A DNA stretch of 64,000 bases from Pseudoflavonifractor phocaeensis (GCF_021531375.1 NZ_JADYTU010000001.1:186001-250000), one strand, 5' to 3'; shown: positions 41,408 through 50,220, numbered from the stretch's first letter. Notes: a model not told the origin generated them from the sequence alone. Numbers and translations: made by a program.

Positions 41408-42364
41408 ATGAAACATTTGGCCGAGGAAATTATTGTAGGCCGCCGTCTGGGGCGGGAGGATGACCTGTCCGTACTGGTGACGGCTGACCTGGAGGAGCTG
41501 TGCCAGGGGGCGGACCGGATTCGAAAGGCGCTGTGCGGCGACCGGTTCGATCTGTGTACCATTATCAATGGGCGCAGCGGACGCTGCGGAGAGAACTGCA
41601 AGTTCTGCGCGCAGTCCTGCCACAACCACACCAACGTGGAGGAGTATCCTTTCCTGCCGCTGGAGGAGATCGTGGCCGAGGGCAAGCGAAACGAAGCCGC
41701 CGGGATCCACCGCTATTCCATCGTGACGGCGGGCCGGGGGCTGTACGGTCAGGAACTGGAGCAGGGACTGGCCGCCTACCGCCGGCTGAAGGCGGAGACA
41801 GGGCTGGCTCTGTGCGCTTCCCATGGACTCCAGACCCTGGAGGAGCTGAAAGCTATGAAGGAGGCCGGGGTGGAGCGGTTCCACGCCAACCTGGAGACCT
41901 CCCGGCGGTATTTCCCCTCCATCTGCACCACCCATACCTATCAGGACAAGGTGGACAACATCCTCCGGGCTAAGGAGGCGGGCCTCCAGGTCTGCTCCGG
42001 CGGCATCCTGGGCATGGGAGAGACCTGGGAGGACCGGATCGACATGGCTCTGAGTCTGGCAGAGCTGGAGGTTGACTCCATTCCCCTGAATCTGCTCAGC
42101 CCCATCCCGGGGACGCCCCTGGAGGGTGTGGACCCCATCTCCCGGGAAGACGTGCTGCGTTCCGTGGCGGTTTTCCGGTACATCAATCCCACGGCCTGGA
42201 TCCGGATGGCGGCGGGCCGGGGGCGGTTTGAGGACGGCGGCGAGGCGCTGTTCCGCTCCGGCGCCAACGCGGCCATCACCGGGGACATGCTGACGACCAC
42301 CGGCACCAGCGTGGCCGGAGACATTGCCATGGCGGCCCGTCTGGGCTATCAGCTGGAAAAGTAA
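41408..42364 (+). CDS. bioB: Biotin synthase
   Basis: A 318-residue radical SAM enzyme that inserts sulfur into dethiobiotin. The SAM cluster motif is CGENCKFCAQS; other family blocks are NHTNVEEYPFLPLEEIV, RFHANLETSRRYFPSICTTHTYQDKV, CSGGILGMGETWEDRIDMA and IPLNLLSPIPGTPLE. No other biotin synthesis gene is nearby, only the bioY transporter, so the cell may salvage biotin and precursors. Confidence 0.93.
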   Translation: MKHLAEEIIVGRRLGREDDLSVLVTADLEELCQGADRIRKALCGDRFDLCTIINGRSGRCGENCKFCAQSCHNHTNVEEYPFLPLEEIVAEGKRNEAAGIHRYSIVTAGRGLYGQELEQGLAAYRRLKAETGLALCASHGLQTLEELKAMKEAGVERFHANLETSRRYFPSICTTHTYQDKVDNILRAKEAGLQVCSGGILGMGETWEDRIDMALSLAELEVDSIPLNLLSPIPGTPLEGVDPISREDVLRSVAVFRYINPTAWIRMAAGRGRFEDGGEALFRSGANAAITGDMLTTTGTSVAGDIAMAARLGYQLEK

Positions 42365-42380
42365 GGAAGGAAGAATCATT

Positions 42381-42935
42381 ATGGAAACGAAAACGAAAAG
42401 CAAGGTATATCCGCTGGCTATGACCGCTGTGATGGCGGCGGTCACCTGCGTCCTGGGTCCCATGTCCATTCCCATTGGCCCGGTGCCCATCTCCTTTACC
42501 AATCTGGCCATCTACATTTCCCTCTATCTGCTGGGATGGAAGCGGGGTACCCTCAGCTACCTGGTCTATATGCTCATCGGCATGGTGGGCATGCCTGTGT
42601 TCTCCAATTACAGCGGAGGCATGGGCAAGCTGTTCGGCCCCACCGGCGGCTATATCATCGGCTTTATCCCCATGGCCATCATTGCCGGCATCGTCATTGA
42701 TAAGTCCCGGAACCGCGGCATCCAGCTGGCGGGCATGATCGTAGGCACCGCCCTGTGCTATGCCTTCGGCACCGCCTGGTTCTGCTTCCAGGCGGGTTAC
42801 GCCGTGGGCGCTGCCCTGGGCCTGTGTGTGTTCCCCTTCATTCCCGGTGACCTGGCCAAGATGGTCATTGCCATGGTGATCGGTCCCATGATCCGCTCCC
42901 GTCTGGAGCAGGCCGGTCTGCATCCCGCTCACTAA
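42381..42935 (+). CDS. bioY: Biotin transporter substrate-binding subunit BioY
   Basis: A 184-residue ECF-type S component with six hydrophobic helices. It has the family features GPMSIPIGPVPISFTNLAIYISLYLLGWKRGTLSYLVYMLIGMVGMPVFSNYSGG and GPTGGYIIGF. It binds biotin in the membrane and may use a shared ECF energising module encoded elsewhere. ATG 42381 follows AGGAAGGAAG, 16 bp after bioB. A 15-bp perfect hairpin terminates the pair. Confidence 0.93.
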   Translation: METKTKSKVYPLAMTAVMAAVTCVLGPMSIPIGPVPISFTNLAIYISLYLLGWKRGTLSYLVYMLIGMVGMPVFSNYSGGMGKLFGPTGGYIIGFIPMAIIAGIVIDKSRNRGIQLAGMIVGTALCYAFGTAWFCFQAGYAVGAALGLCVFPFIPGDLAKMVIAMVIGPMIRSRLEQAGLHPAH

Positions 42936-42959
42936 TCTCATCTGTTCCCGTTACTGCGA

Positions 42960-42998
42960 AAATGTCCCCGGTCCGTCAGGACCGGGGACATTTGTTTA
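42960..42998 (+). terminator. Terminator after bioY
   Basis: AAATGTCCCCGGTCC (42960-42974) pairs perfectly with GGACCGGGGACATTT (42979-42993) around a 4-base loop. Confidence 0.85.
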
Positions 42999-43155
42999 CA
43001 TTCGAAAGCCGGGCGGACCCGGGCGGCGGGCCGTCCGTCAGCACAGATCGGCACAAGGATGGAAGATTGGGGGCAGTCCGCTGGGGTGCCGCCGGTACGT
43101 TCTCTGTGCCGGACGTCCGGCATGGCTGTGCTTCGGTGCGGTGGGAAAGCGTACG

Positions 43156-43578
43156 TTACCTGTCTTCTGCCTCACCCAATGCGCTGTCCATCAGCAGGAC
43201 CAACTCCAGAACGCTGCGGAAGCTCTGCTCCCGGCCCTCCTCCAGCCAATTGACGGAACCCTGCCAACTGGCATTCTGCCGAAAGATGACGCGTATGGCG
43301 AAGGTTGCCAGCGCACCCTCCTGAACCTCTGTAGCCGGAGCGTCTCCCGGTTTGCGTTTGGGGGGCGGTGCAAAGGCCCGTGCCGAGGTAAAGGACTGGG
43401 GGAGATTCATGACATCCAGCACTTGTTCCATCTTGACCAAAAATTGAGTCAGGCTTTGGAAGCGCTCACCCTCTCGGCGGTACGGGTTGAAAAACCGGCC
43501 GGCCAGAACGCCATTTGTGTAGGAGTCAACACAGACGATCGTGGTCCGATATTCGTTGCCCCGTATTCTGTTTTCCAT
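43156..43578 (-). CDS. Conserved-looking hypothetical protein
   Basis: A 140-residue cytosolic protein (MENRIRGNEYRTTIVCVDSYTNGVLAGRFFNPY...). It has an N-terminal beta-like part with FNPYRREGERFQSLTQFLVKMEQVLDVMNLPQSF and a C-terminal part ending in an acidic helix. No family is recognised. The chosen ATG (43576-43578) lacks an ideal ribosome binding site (AAAGGGGGCGAC at long spacing); an upstream extension to 43692 reads through AT-rich DNA and looks non-coding. Confidence 0.6.
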   Translation of the reverse strand: MENRIRGNEYRTTIVCVDSYTNGVLAGRFFNPYRREGERFQSLTQFLVKMEQVLDVMNLPQSFTSARAFAPPPKRKPGDAPATEVQEGALATFAIRVIFRQNASWQGSVNWLEEGREQSFRSVLELVLLMDSALGEAEDR

Positions 43579-43776
43579 GCGAGGGTCGCCCCCTTTCGTT
43601 CTTTTACGATAATAGAAGTATATCATACGAAAGTTACAAAACCGGTTACATATCACAAAATCACATTCAGAACTCTGAAAAAATATGCCCAAAATGTAGG
43701 AGTAAAATTTAGGTAAAATTTACAATGGAGAGCGGGGGCGGCAATGTGTACTCCCTGTGATGCTGTGCGAAACATA

Positions 43777-43822
43777 TAAAAGGCCGGAAGTTTCCATCCA
43801 TATAAGGAGGAACACTTCCGGC
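43777..43822 (-). terminator. Terminator at the end of the pilus-like operon
   Basis: GCCGGAAGT (43783-43791) pairs with ACTTCCGGC (43814-43822); on the minus strand the hairpin runs into CCTTTTATAT, just after the pilT stop. Confidence 0.75.
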
Positions 43823-43840
43823 TGAGTGGTTCAAGACAGG

Positions 43841-44905
43841 TCAGCGCAGCCCAAGGCGGCGGCGCAGCTGCTCCGGGTGGTCCGCGTGGTCCAGAGCCGT
43901 TTCCAGGGTGATCTGGCCGCCCCGGTAAAGGGATAGAATGGACTGATCCATGGTCAGCATATCCTCGCCCCCACCGGCGGAGATGGCGTTGTCGATCTGA
44001 TAGGTTTTGCTGTCCCGGATCATGCTGCGGATGGCGCTGTTCATGTGCATGATCTCGTAGGCGGGGACCAGACAGCCGTGCAGGTCGGGGATCAGCTGCT
44101 GGGATACCACAGTATGGAGGACTGTGCTCAGCTGGATCCGAATCTGGTTCTGCTGGGCGGGAGGGAAGGTGTCGATGATACGGTCGATGGTGTTGACGGC
44201 GCCTCTTGTGTGGAGGGTGGCGATGATCAGGTGGCCGGTCTCAGCGGCGGTCATGGCCGTGCGGATGGTCTCGTGGTCCCGCATTTCCCCAAGCAGGATG
44301 ACGTCGGGGGCCTGCCGCAGGCAGGCCCGGAGACCGGACAGGTAGTCGGCCGTGTCGATGGCGATCTCCCGCTGGCTGATAATACTTTTCTGGTCCCGGT
44401 GCAGAAACTCGATGGGGTCCTCCAGGGTGATGATGTGGCAGTTGCGGGTCTTGTTGATCTGGTCGATGATACAGGCCTGGGTGGTGGATTTGCCGCTTCC
44501 GGCGGTTCCGGTGACCAGCACCAGACCGTGGGCCACGCCGGCCAGACGAATGACCTGCTCCGGGATATGAAGGGCGTGCCAGTCGGGGATATCAAAGGAC
44601 ACCACCCGGACTACGGCGGCCAGAGAGCCGCGCTGGCGGTAAGCGTTCACCCGGAAACGGGCCAGACCGGGCACGGCAAAGGAGAAGTCGTCGTCTCCCC
44701 GGCGGCGGTAGTCCTCCATAGGCCGGTCAGCCAGGGCGTAGAGATCGGAGATCAGCTGGCTGGTCTGAGGGGGGAGGACCTTTTCCGGGCTGATGGGACA
44801 GATGCGGCCGTCCAGCTTTTCGCTGACCGGACCGCCCGCCACGATAAAGAGGTCGGACGCGCCGTCCGTCACCGCGCGCTTCAGATAATCCATCAATGCT
44901 GCCAT
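43841..44905 (-). CDS. pilT: PilT-type twitching motility ATPase
   Basis: A 354-residue secretion-superfamily ATPase. The N-terminal PAS-like domain has GASDLFIVAGGPV; Walker A is GTAGSGKSTTQA, the Asp box is HIITLEDPIEFLH, Walker B is DVILLGEMRDHETIRTAMTAAETGH and the His box is IIATLHTRGAVNTIDRIID. AIRSMIRDSKTYQIDNAI matches the PilT C-terminus. It would depolymerise pili at the inner face of the membrane. It is the last gene of a six-gene operon that has no PilB-type assembly ATPase. ATG 44905 has GGAGGCGC upstream. Confidence 0.92.
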   Translation of the reverse strand: MAALMDYLKRAVTDGASDLFIVAGGPVSEKLDGRICPISPEKVLPPQTSQLISDLYALADRPMEDYRRRGDDDFSFAVPGLARFRVNAYRQRGSLAAVVRVVSFDIPDWHALHIPEQVIRLAGVAHGLVLVTGTAGSGKSTTQACIIDQINKTRNCHIITLEDPIEFLHRDQKSIISQREIAIDTADYLSGLRACLRQAPDVILLGEMRDHETIRTAMTAAETGHLIIATLHTRGAVNTIDRIIDTFPPAQQNQIRIQLSTVLHTVVSQQLIPDLHGCLVPAYEIMHMNSAIRSMIRDSKTYQIDNAISAGGGEDMLTMDQSILSLYRGGQITLETALDHADHPEQLRRRLGLR

Positions 44906-44937
44906 GAAAGCGCCTCCTTTTTCAGGTGTAGCGGAAC

Positions 44938-45336
44938 TCAACCGCCGTCCCACAGGTTCAAGCTGTCGTCGGGATGCCAGGGAGCGGTGGATACCGCCTG
45001 CCAGCGCAGGACGGTATAGGCATCGCCGTCCAGCCGAACCTCCACCAAAAGGGTCTGGGTGTCGGAGATGGGACAGGAGTAGGCAAAGACGTCGCCCTGG
45101 CGGGCCACGCCGGGGGGCTGCCGGCCCTGGCGCAGCTGGGCCAGAATGGCCTCGGCCTGACAGTCCGCTTGGTAGTAGTCGTACACGGCCTGGGCGGCGG
45201 CGGAGCTCAGCCGGTCGTTCGCTAAGGCGGTGGACAGGGACAGCAGGGCGAAGACGGTCAGAGCGAGCACGGCGAAGATGACCAGCAGCGAGGTTCCGCC
45301 CACCACAGGGGGAGAAAAGCGTTCTCTGTCAGCCAT
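44938..45336 (-). CDS. Membrane-anchored pseudopilin-like protein
   Basis: A 132-residue protein with one N-terminal transmembrane helix (GGTSLLVIFAVLALTVFALLSLSTALA) preceded by a short basic segment and followed by a helical then beta-rich domain. This is the layout of minor pilins, with a Gly-Gly before the helix. The start overlaps the gene before it. No named family is recognised; its role in the pilus-like apparatus is inferred from the operon. Confidence 0.65.
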   Translation of the reverse strand: MADRERFSPPVVGGTSLLVIFAVLALTVFALLSLSTALANDRLSSAAAQAVYDYYQADCQAEAILAQLRQGRQPPGVARQGDVFAYSCPISDTQTLLVEVRLDGDAYTVLRWQAVSTAPWHPDDSLNLWDGG

Positions 45337-45778
45337 GGCCGTCCGCCTCCCCCTGCCACGCCACGGTCAGCTCCGCCAGAGCGGAGGCCTCCGGATCACG
45401 CTCCGGCATGACCCGGACACGGGCATGACACAGTCCTGTTACCTCCGAGGGCTCCCCCTGGGCCTCCAGCCGGTAGACGGCCCGTTCCTGGTCCGTCACG
45501 GACCAGGTTTCATCGTAGAATATATACCACAGGCCCTGGGAGACCTGACCGCCCAGCCTCCGGGCGGCTTCCTCCTGGGCGTGGGCCGTGTCTCCTCCGG
45601 CGTGTTTCAGGGTCTCGGCGGCGTTCTGGACCTCCAGCAGGGCCCGGTCCCGGGCCTCGTTTTGCCGGGAGAGCTGGTCAGACCAGACGAAGGCACGCAG
45701 ACACAGGGCGGCGGCCAGGGCAAAGACCAGCACCATGACAGCCTGCTCCATGAGGGCCAGGGGAGCCTTGCTTCTCAT
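45329..45778 (-). CDS. Membrane-anchored pseudopilin-like protein
   Basis: A 149-residue protein with an N-terminal helix (ALMEQAVMVLVFALAAALCLRAFV) that has a Glu five residues before the hydrophobic stretch, like the conserved Glu5 of type IV pilins. The rest is a soluble domain with a coiled-coil start (SRQNEARDRALLEVQNAAETL) and a beta-rich end. It overlaps both neighbours by a few bases, so translation is coupled. Confidence 0.65.
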   Translation of the reverse strand: MRSKAPLALMEQAVMVLVFALAAALCLRAFVWSDQLSRQNEARDRALLEVQNAAETLKHAGGDTAHAQEEAARRLGGQVSQGLWYIFYDETWSVTDQERAVYRLEAQGEPSEVTGLCHARVRVMPERDPEASALAELTVAWQGEADGHG

Positions 45779-46272
45779 GGAGCCGCCCCCTCTCCGCTCC
45801 GAAGGGCCAGCGTCAAGCGGACAGGGTCCTCGCCCGGGATCAGAAGCTCGCAGGACAGCAGACCGTCCTCCAGTTTCAAAGACATGCCCCGGCTGGGAAG
45901 CAGCTTCTCGCCGACGTCCGGGGAGAACGCCTCGCCTGCGGCGGAAAACAGCTCCCGGAGCCAGCCGTCATAACAGTAGATCCAGGTCACATAGTCCTCT
46001 CCTCCGATGTGTTCCGTGAGCACGAGGGCGTCCCCTGCCTGACGGGAGAAGGTCAGACAGACGGCTCCGCCCCCCTCGGCCTGGCGGACCTTGGCCGCCA
46101 GATACTGGGCGCAGGTGCGCCGGTCATAGGCGGCTTGGTCCCGCTCCGTGACCCGGCGGTAGGCGTCGGCGCCGAAGAGCAGGACAAACAGCACGCAGAC
46201 CGCGAAAAGGCTGAACAGGAGCAGAACGCTCAGACCGCCGATGATATGGTTGTCTTTTCCATCATGGTTCAT
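45775..46272 (-). CDS. DUF4860-like membrane-anchored protein of the pilus-like operon
   Basis: A 165-residue protein with one N-terminal helix (IIGGLSVLLLFSLFAVCVLFVLLFGADAYRRV) and an extracytoplasmic beta-rich domain (VCLTFSRQAGDALVLTEHIGGEDYVTWIYCYDGWLRELF). The pattern fits DUF4860, found in clostridial type II secretion-like clusters. ATG 46270-46272 lies inside the end of the preceding gene, and its end overlaps the next start. Confidence 0.68.
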   Translation of the reverse strand: MNHDGKDNHIIGGLSVLLLFSLFAVCVLFVLLFGADAYRRVTERDQAAYDRRTCAQYLAAKVRQAEGGGAVCLTFSRQAGDALVLTEHIGGEDYVTWIYCYDGWLRELFSAAGEAFSPDVGEKLLPSRGMSLKLEDGLLSCELLIPGEDPVRLTLALRSGEGAAP

Positions 46273-46621
46273 TGGCACGCTCCAAAACCGTGATGTCGGG
46301 CATCAGGTTTGATCCGAAGATGTTGTAAAATACCGTGTAGTGTTCCCGGTCGATTTGGAGACCGTAGCGCACCTCCAGATAGGCCAGATCGGGGGGGTAG
46401 ATCCCCTCGGCGGTGTAGCAGGCCACGGCGGCCCGGCGGATGGAGTCTTCCAGCCGCTGCCGCTCCTCCCCGCTCCGGTTGTTGTCCAGATCGGCCAGGC
46501 CGGCCAGGAAGCAGAACAGGACCAGGAGAACGGCGGCGGGAAACAGAAGGGACCGGAGGACGGCGGCGGGAAACAGAAGGGACCGGAGGACGGCGGTCCC
46601 GCGGCGCGAATGCTGTCCCAT
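46262..46621 (-). CDS. Pilin-like membrane protein carrying a 10-residue tandem duplication
   Basis: A 119-residue protein with an N-terminal hydrophobic segment and a soluble part with AAVACYTAEGIYPPDLAYLEVRYGL, a pattern common in type II secretion G-like proteins. The hydrophobic segment contains LRSLLFPAAV twice in a row, from an exact 30-bp repeat at 46531-46590, so the membrane helix is lengthened by ten residues. ATG 46619-46621 sits behind GGGTGA at the pilC stop. Confidence 0.68.
   Translation of the reverse strand: MGQHSRRGTAVLRSLLFPAAVLRSLLFPAAVLLVLFCFLAGLADLDNNRSGEERQRLEDSIRRAAVACYTAEGIYPPDLAYLEVRYGLQIDREHYTVFYNIFGSNLMPDITVLERANEP
46531..46590. repeat. Perfect 30-bp tandem duplication inside a coding region
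   Basis: 46531-46560 is repeated without change at 46561-46590 and the first bases recur once more. The unit is a multiple of three, so the frame survives and ten residues of the membrane helix of the pilin-like protein are doubled. Confidence 0.92.
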
Positions 46622-46626
46622 AGGCG

Positions 46627-47673
46627 TCACCCAATGGAAGACATGATGTGCATGAGGGGCAGCATCACAGACAGAAGGATCACACCCACCAGGGCGGAGG
46701 TGATGATGACCAGCGTGGGCTCGATTCGGCCCACGGCCTCCTCCAGGGAGGCCTCGCTCTCCTCGGACAGCCGACGGGCAATCTGGGACATGGCGGAGTC
46801 ACCGGAGCCGCTCCGCAGGCCCAGTTCCAACAGGCGGCATTCCCCTTTGGGCAGCAGGTCCGCGTCCGTCATGGCCTGGGTCAGCGGGGCCCCCTGTTCC
46901 AGCCGGGCCAGGCAGTGGGCGCAGCGCTGCCGGGCGGCGGGCACATCGTCCAGCAGGGCGGCGGACAGGGAGATCGCTTCCTCCAGGGGCAGGCCGCTGC
47001 TCAGCCCCATAGACAGAGATCGGGCGAAGCGGGCGGTGTTCAGCTTCCGGGAGACACCCCGGTCCCCCCGTCCCTTCCGCCACCAGCCCAGAGCGCGCTG
47101 ACGGAAGGCAGGGGAGGCGGCAAAGAGGACCAGCAGGCCCAAAACCAGAGCCAGCAGAACGAACAGCGCAGGCATGGCCCGGTCCAGCACCCGGCCCAGC
47201 GCCAGCAGCCCTCCGGCCAGACCGGAGAGCCGGCTGCCCAGATTGGCATAGACATCGTTGAAAACGGGGAGCACCCGGGTCAGCAGCACCACCAGCACTG
47301 CCAGCATGATGAGCAGGAGGACGGCGGGATACAGGAGAATGGAGCGCAGCCGGCGGTCCAGACGGGCACGGTTTTCATAGTACGCCGCCAGAGAGGAAAG
47401 GGCCTCTTCGGTGCGGCCGGAGCGCTCTCCTACGGTGAGCAGGCCGCAGACATAGTCCGGGAAACATCCGGCGTCCCGGACGGCCTCCGCCAGGGAGCTG
47501 CCCTGGTCGGTCTGCCGGGCCATGCCGTCCAGTATGGCGCGGAGGGAGGAGGGGACGTCCTCGTCCGACAACAGGGACAGGCCGTCTCCCAGGGGGATGC
47601 CTGCGTGAAGCAGGAGGGACAGGGCCTGGCACAGGCCGCTGAGTTGGTCGTTGGACAAGCTGTGTGTTTTCAT
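46627..47673 (-). CDS. pilC: PilC/GspF-type inner-membrane platform protein
   Basis: A 348-residue protein with two GspF domains, each with a cytosolic helical bundle and membrane helices. Typical parts are LSLLLHAGIPLGDGLSLL, GSSLAEAVRD, LLTVGERSGRTEEALSSLAAYYENRARLDRRLRSILLYPAVLL in the first repeat and ARFARSLSMGLSSGLPLEEAI, LELGLRSGSGDSAMSQIA, IEPTLVIITSALVGVILLSVMLPLMHIMSSIG in the second. It is the membrane base for pilus assembly and opens the operon. ATG 47671-47673 has only GGGGG as ribosome binding site. Confidence 0.9.
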   Translation of the reverse strand: MKTHSLSNDQLSGLCQALSLLLHAGIPLGDGLSLLSDEDVPSSLRAILDGMARQTDQGSSLAEAVRDAGCFPDYVCGLLTVGERSGRTEEALSSLAAYYENRARLDRRLRSILLYPAVLLLIMLAVLVVLLTRVLPVFNDVYANLGSRLSGLAGGLLALGRVLDRAMPALFVLLALVLGLLVLFAASPAFRQRALGWWRKGRGDRGVSRKLNTARFARSLSMGLSSGLPLEEAISLSAALLDDVPAARQRCAHCLARLEQGAPLTQAMTDADLLPKGECRLLELGLRSGSGDSAMSQIARRLSEESEASLEEAVGRIEPTLVIITSALVGVILLSVMLPLMHIMSSIG

Positions 47674-47767
47674 AAAACCCCCACATAATGGTATGTTACC
47701 ACGGAATGGTATGAAGAGGAGCGGGAGAAGGGGGACAGCGGAAATACAAGCTCCGCGCGAGGGGCGC

Positions 47768-48763
47768 TCAATAAAAGTATTTTGGAGCGTAGTTGGACCC
47801 GTCTCCAATGTAAGCCATAATGGATTGGCTCTGTTTTCCAGAGGAGGCAAAGGTGGGATCCATCCGTTTCCAGGAGGCGCCGTCGAAATAGATCACGCCG
47901 TCCACCCAGCCGGTCTCCTGGGACCAGACGCTGATCCAGGCGTGATAGGTGGAACCGGCGTAGCCGACCACCAGCTTACAGGGCACGCCCTGGCTGCGGA
48001 GCATCCCGGTCATCAGCGCGGCGTAGTCAAAGCAGATCCCGGACTTTTTGTCCAGTACCGTGTCCAGAACGGGGAGGTAGCCGCTTTGGACAGTGGCGGC
48101 CAGCTGCTTGTCATAGGTCAGGCTGTTCACCACAAAGTTGTACACAGCCTCTACCTTTTTCAGTGGCTCGGTGATGTCCCTGGTCAACTCTTCGGCCTTG
48201 GCCACGGTGTTGACGGCGGGGGCGTAGTCCACATACTGGTTGGGGCGGAGGAAGGGAGCGAACTCGTCGGTCAGAGTGACCGTATGGGACTGGGACAGGA
48301 CGCAGGCGTACTTGGTGCCTTCGATGTTCTCATAGACAACGAACTGATAGGTCCCGTTTCCGTCGGAGAGGGGGAAAGTGGCCCACTGTCCCACCGTGAG
48401 ATTGTAGGTATAGGTGGTGGTGGGGCCCTTGACCTGGGCCTTCAGCCGCTTGTCGGTGGAGGCGGTGTACTGGACCATCACATAGCCGTCCTGGGTGTTG
48501 GAGTAGTCGATGACAGCTTTGTTGTTCCGCTTTTCCAGCGTGCCGGGAGCGGAGGAGGTCAACATAGTGGGAAGAGCGGCGGGGGCGTCGGACAGGGCTA
48601 TCATCTCATCCTCCAGATCCGCCTGTTCAATCGTGACGGTGTCTATATAGGAGACGTCGGTGGAGGAGGGGCCCTCTGTCTGGTAGGAGGGAGCGGGACC
48701 GCACCCGGCCAAAAGAAGGAAGGCCAGAATAAAAGCAGCGCTCCGTAAGATCAGTCGCAGCAT
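47768..48763 (-). CDS. Transglutaminase-like lipoprotein
   Basis: A 331-residue lipoprotein with signal peptide and lipobox LLLAGC (Cys21). The C-terminal transglutaminase-like domain (about 205-325) shows the full Cys-His-Asp triad: GICFDYAALMTGMLRSQGVPCK, YHAWISVW and WKRMDPTF. The N-terminal half is beta-rich. Such domains act as cysteine proteases or cross-linking enzymes at the cell surface. ATG 48763 sits at good spacing from GAGGTG, which makes it better than the ATG five codons earlier. It is not overlapping with the pilus-like operon but has the same direction. Confidence 0.85.
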   Translation of the reverse strand: MLRLILRSAAFILAFLLLAGCGPAPSYQTEGPSSTDVSYIDTVTIEQADLEDEMIALSDAPAALPTMLTSSAPGTLEKRNNKAVIDYSNTQDGYVMVQYTASTDKRLKAQVKGPTTTYTYNLTVGQWATFPLSDGNGTYQFVVYENIEGTKYACVLSQSHTVTLTDEFAPFLRPNQYVDYAPAVNTVAKAEELTRDITEPLKKVEAVYNFVVNSLTYDKQLAATVQSGYLPVLDTVLDKKSGICFDYAALMTGMLRSQGVPCKLVVGYAGSTYHAWISVWSQETGWVDGVIYFDGASWKRMDPTFASSGKQSQSIMAYIGDGSNYAPKYFY

Positions 48764-48904
48764 ATCGATACACCTCATTTGGAAGAAAAGCTAAAAACTA
48801 AAATGATGTTTCATCATCAGTATAACATATCACGGGAGAAAAAGAAAAGATTTTTTAATGTAACGCAAAAATAGATAATATTTGTAACTTTTGAAAAGGT
48901 GTAA

Positions 48905-48933
48905 TTGCAATTTTAGAAAATTTGTGCTATTAT
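48905..48933 (+). promoter_or_regulatory. Sigma-A promoter of the SARP-like regulator
   Basis: TTGCAA at 48905-48910, a 17-base spacer and TATTAT at 48928-48933, with an AT-rich upstream tract. Confidence 0.75.
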
Positions 48934-49005
48934 CATATAAGCACAACTATAATTCTCTGCCTGAACGCCGGGACGACCCGGGAGAGAAAGGAAGAGGTGT
49001 GTATT

Positions 49006-50205
49006 ATGGAGGAGAAACGGCTGCGTGTGCGTATGCTGGGCAGTTTTTCCATCGAACTGGATGACGCCAAAATGGACGACAGCGGAAACCGCTCCCGTAA
49101 AGTGTGGCTGCTGTTGGCCTATATGATCTATTACCGCAGCCGTGCGGTTTCCCAGGAGGAGCTGACCGACCTGCTCTGGGGAGACGAGGAGAACAGCTCC
49201 AATCCGCTGAATGCCCTGAAGACCATGTTCCACCGGGCCAGGACGATGCTGAACCAGCTGGGCAGCAACGCGGGGCACGAGCTGATCGTCCGCCGGGACG
49301 GCAGCTATGCCTGGAATACGGAGATCCCCATCTGGTTTGATGTGGAGACCTTTGACCAGCTGTGCCAGGCGGGAGCGGCGGCCCAGGATGAGGACCAGCG
49401 GCTGGAGCAGTATCTCCAGGCCATCGAATTGTACGGCGGAGACTTTCTGAACAAGCTGTCCTCTGAGCCTTGGGTGGTGCCCATCGCCGCCTATTTCCAT
49501 AATTTGTACATCCAGGCGACCCAGGAGAGCCTGATCCTGCTGGAGAATCGGGAACGCAGGGAGGAGGCCATTGGCATCTGCCGCCGGGCGCTGGAGGTCG
49601 AACCTTATAACGAGGATCTGTACCGCCATCTGATCCGGGACCTGCTGGATACGGGGGAGCAGCGGGAGGCTATCGCCGCCTACGAAGAGATGAGCGAGCT
49701 ACTGTTCTCCAACTTCGGCGTCATGCCCTCAGAGGAGATCCGGGCCATGTACCGGGAGGCAGTGCGTACCGTCAATGACCGGGCGGTGCCCATCGGCGTG
49801 GTCCGGGAGCAGCTGCGGGAGCAGGAACCCCCCGCCGGCGCGCTGGTCTGTGACTATGATTTCTTTAAGGTGCTCTACCATGCGGAGGCGCGGATGATCG
49901 CCCGGAGCGGGGACGCGGTCCATATCGGGCTGCTTTCCGTTCTGGGGGAGGGTGGAAAGGAGTTGCCCAAGCGCAGCCTGGACCGGGCGATGGAGAATTT
50001 GCAGGAGCAGATCCGGCTCAATCTGCGCCGGGGCGACATTGCCTCCCGGTGCAGCGTGTCCCAGTTTATCCTGATGCTGCCCCAGGCCAACTACGAAAAC
50101 AGCTGCATGGTCTGTGAGCGGGTCATCAAGGCCTTTTACCGCCAGTACCCCCACTCCCCGGCGGAGCTGCACTATTCCGTTCAGCCCCTGGAGCCCAATA
50201 CATGA
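49006..50205 (+). CDS. SARP/BTAD-type transcriptional regulator
   Basis: A 399-residue protein. Residues 1-100 form an OmpR-like winged helix (VRMLGSFSIELDD; RSRKVWLLLAYMIYYRSRAVSQEELTDLLWG; NALKTMFHRARTML); residues 100-245 form the bacterial transcriptional activation domain with TPR-like helices (WFDVETFDQLCQAG; REEAIGICRRALEVEPYNEDLYRHLIRDLL). The last 120 residues resemble a degenerate nucleotide-cyclase/GGDEF-like fold (VHIGLLSVLGEGG; DIASRCSVSQFILMLPQANYENS). ATG 49006 follows AGAGGTGTG. Targets are unknown; it is flanked by genes in other directions and has its own promoter and terminator. Confidence 0.85.
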   Translation: MEEKRLRVRMLGSFSIELDDAKMDDSGNRSRKVWLLLAYMIYYRSRAVSQEELTDLLWGDEENSSNPLNALKTMFHRARTMLNQLGSNAGHELIVRRDGSYAWNTEIPIWFDVETFDQLCQAGAAAQDEDQRLEQYLQAIELYGGDFLNKLSSEPWVVPIAAYFHNLYIQATQESLILLENRERREEAIGICRRALEVEPYNEDLYRHLIRDLLDTGEQREAIAAYEEMSELLFSNFGVMPSEEIRAMYREAVRTVNDRAVPIGVVREQLREQEPPAGALVCDYDFFKVLYHAEARMIARSGDAVHIGLLSVLGEGGKELPKRSLDRAMENLQEQIRLNLRRGDIASRCSVSQFILMLPQANYENSCMVCERVIKAFYRQYPHSPAELHYSVQPLEPNT

Positions 50206-50220
50206 CCGTGACATATAACA

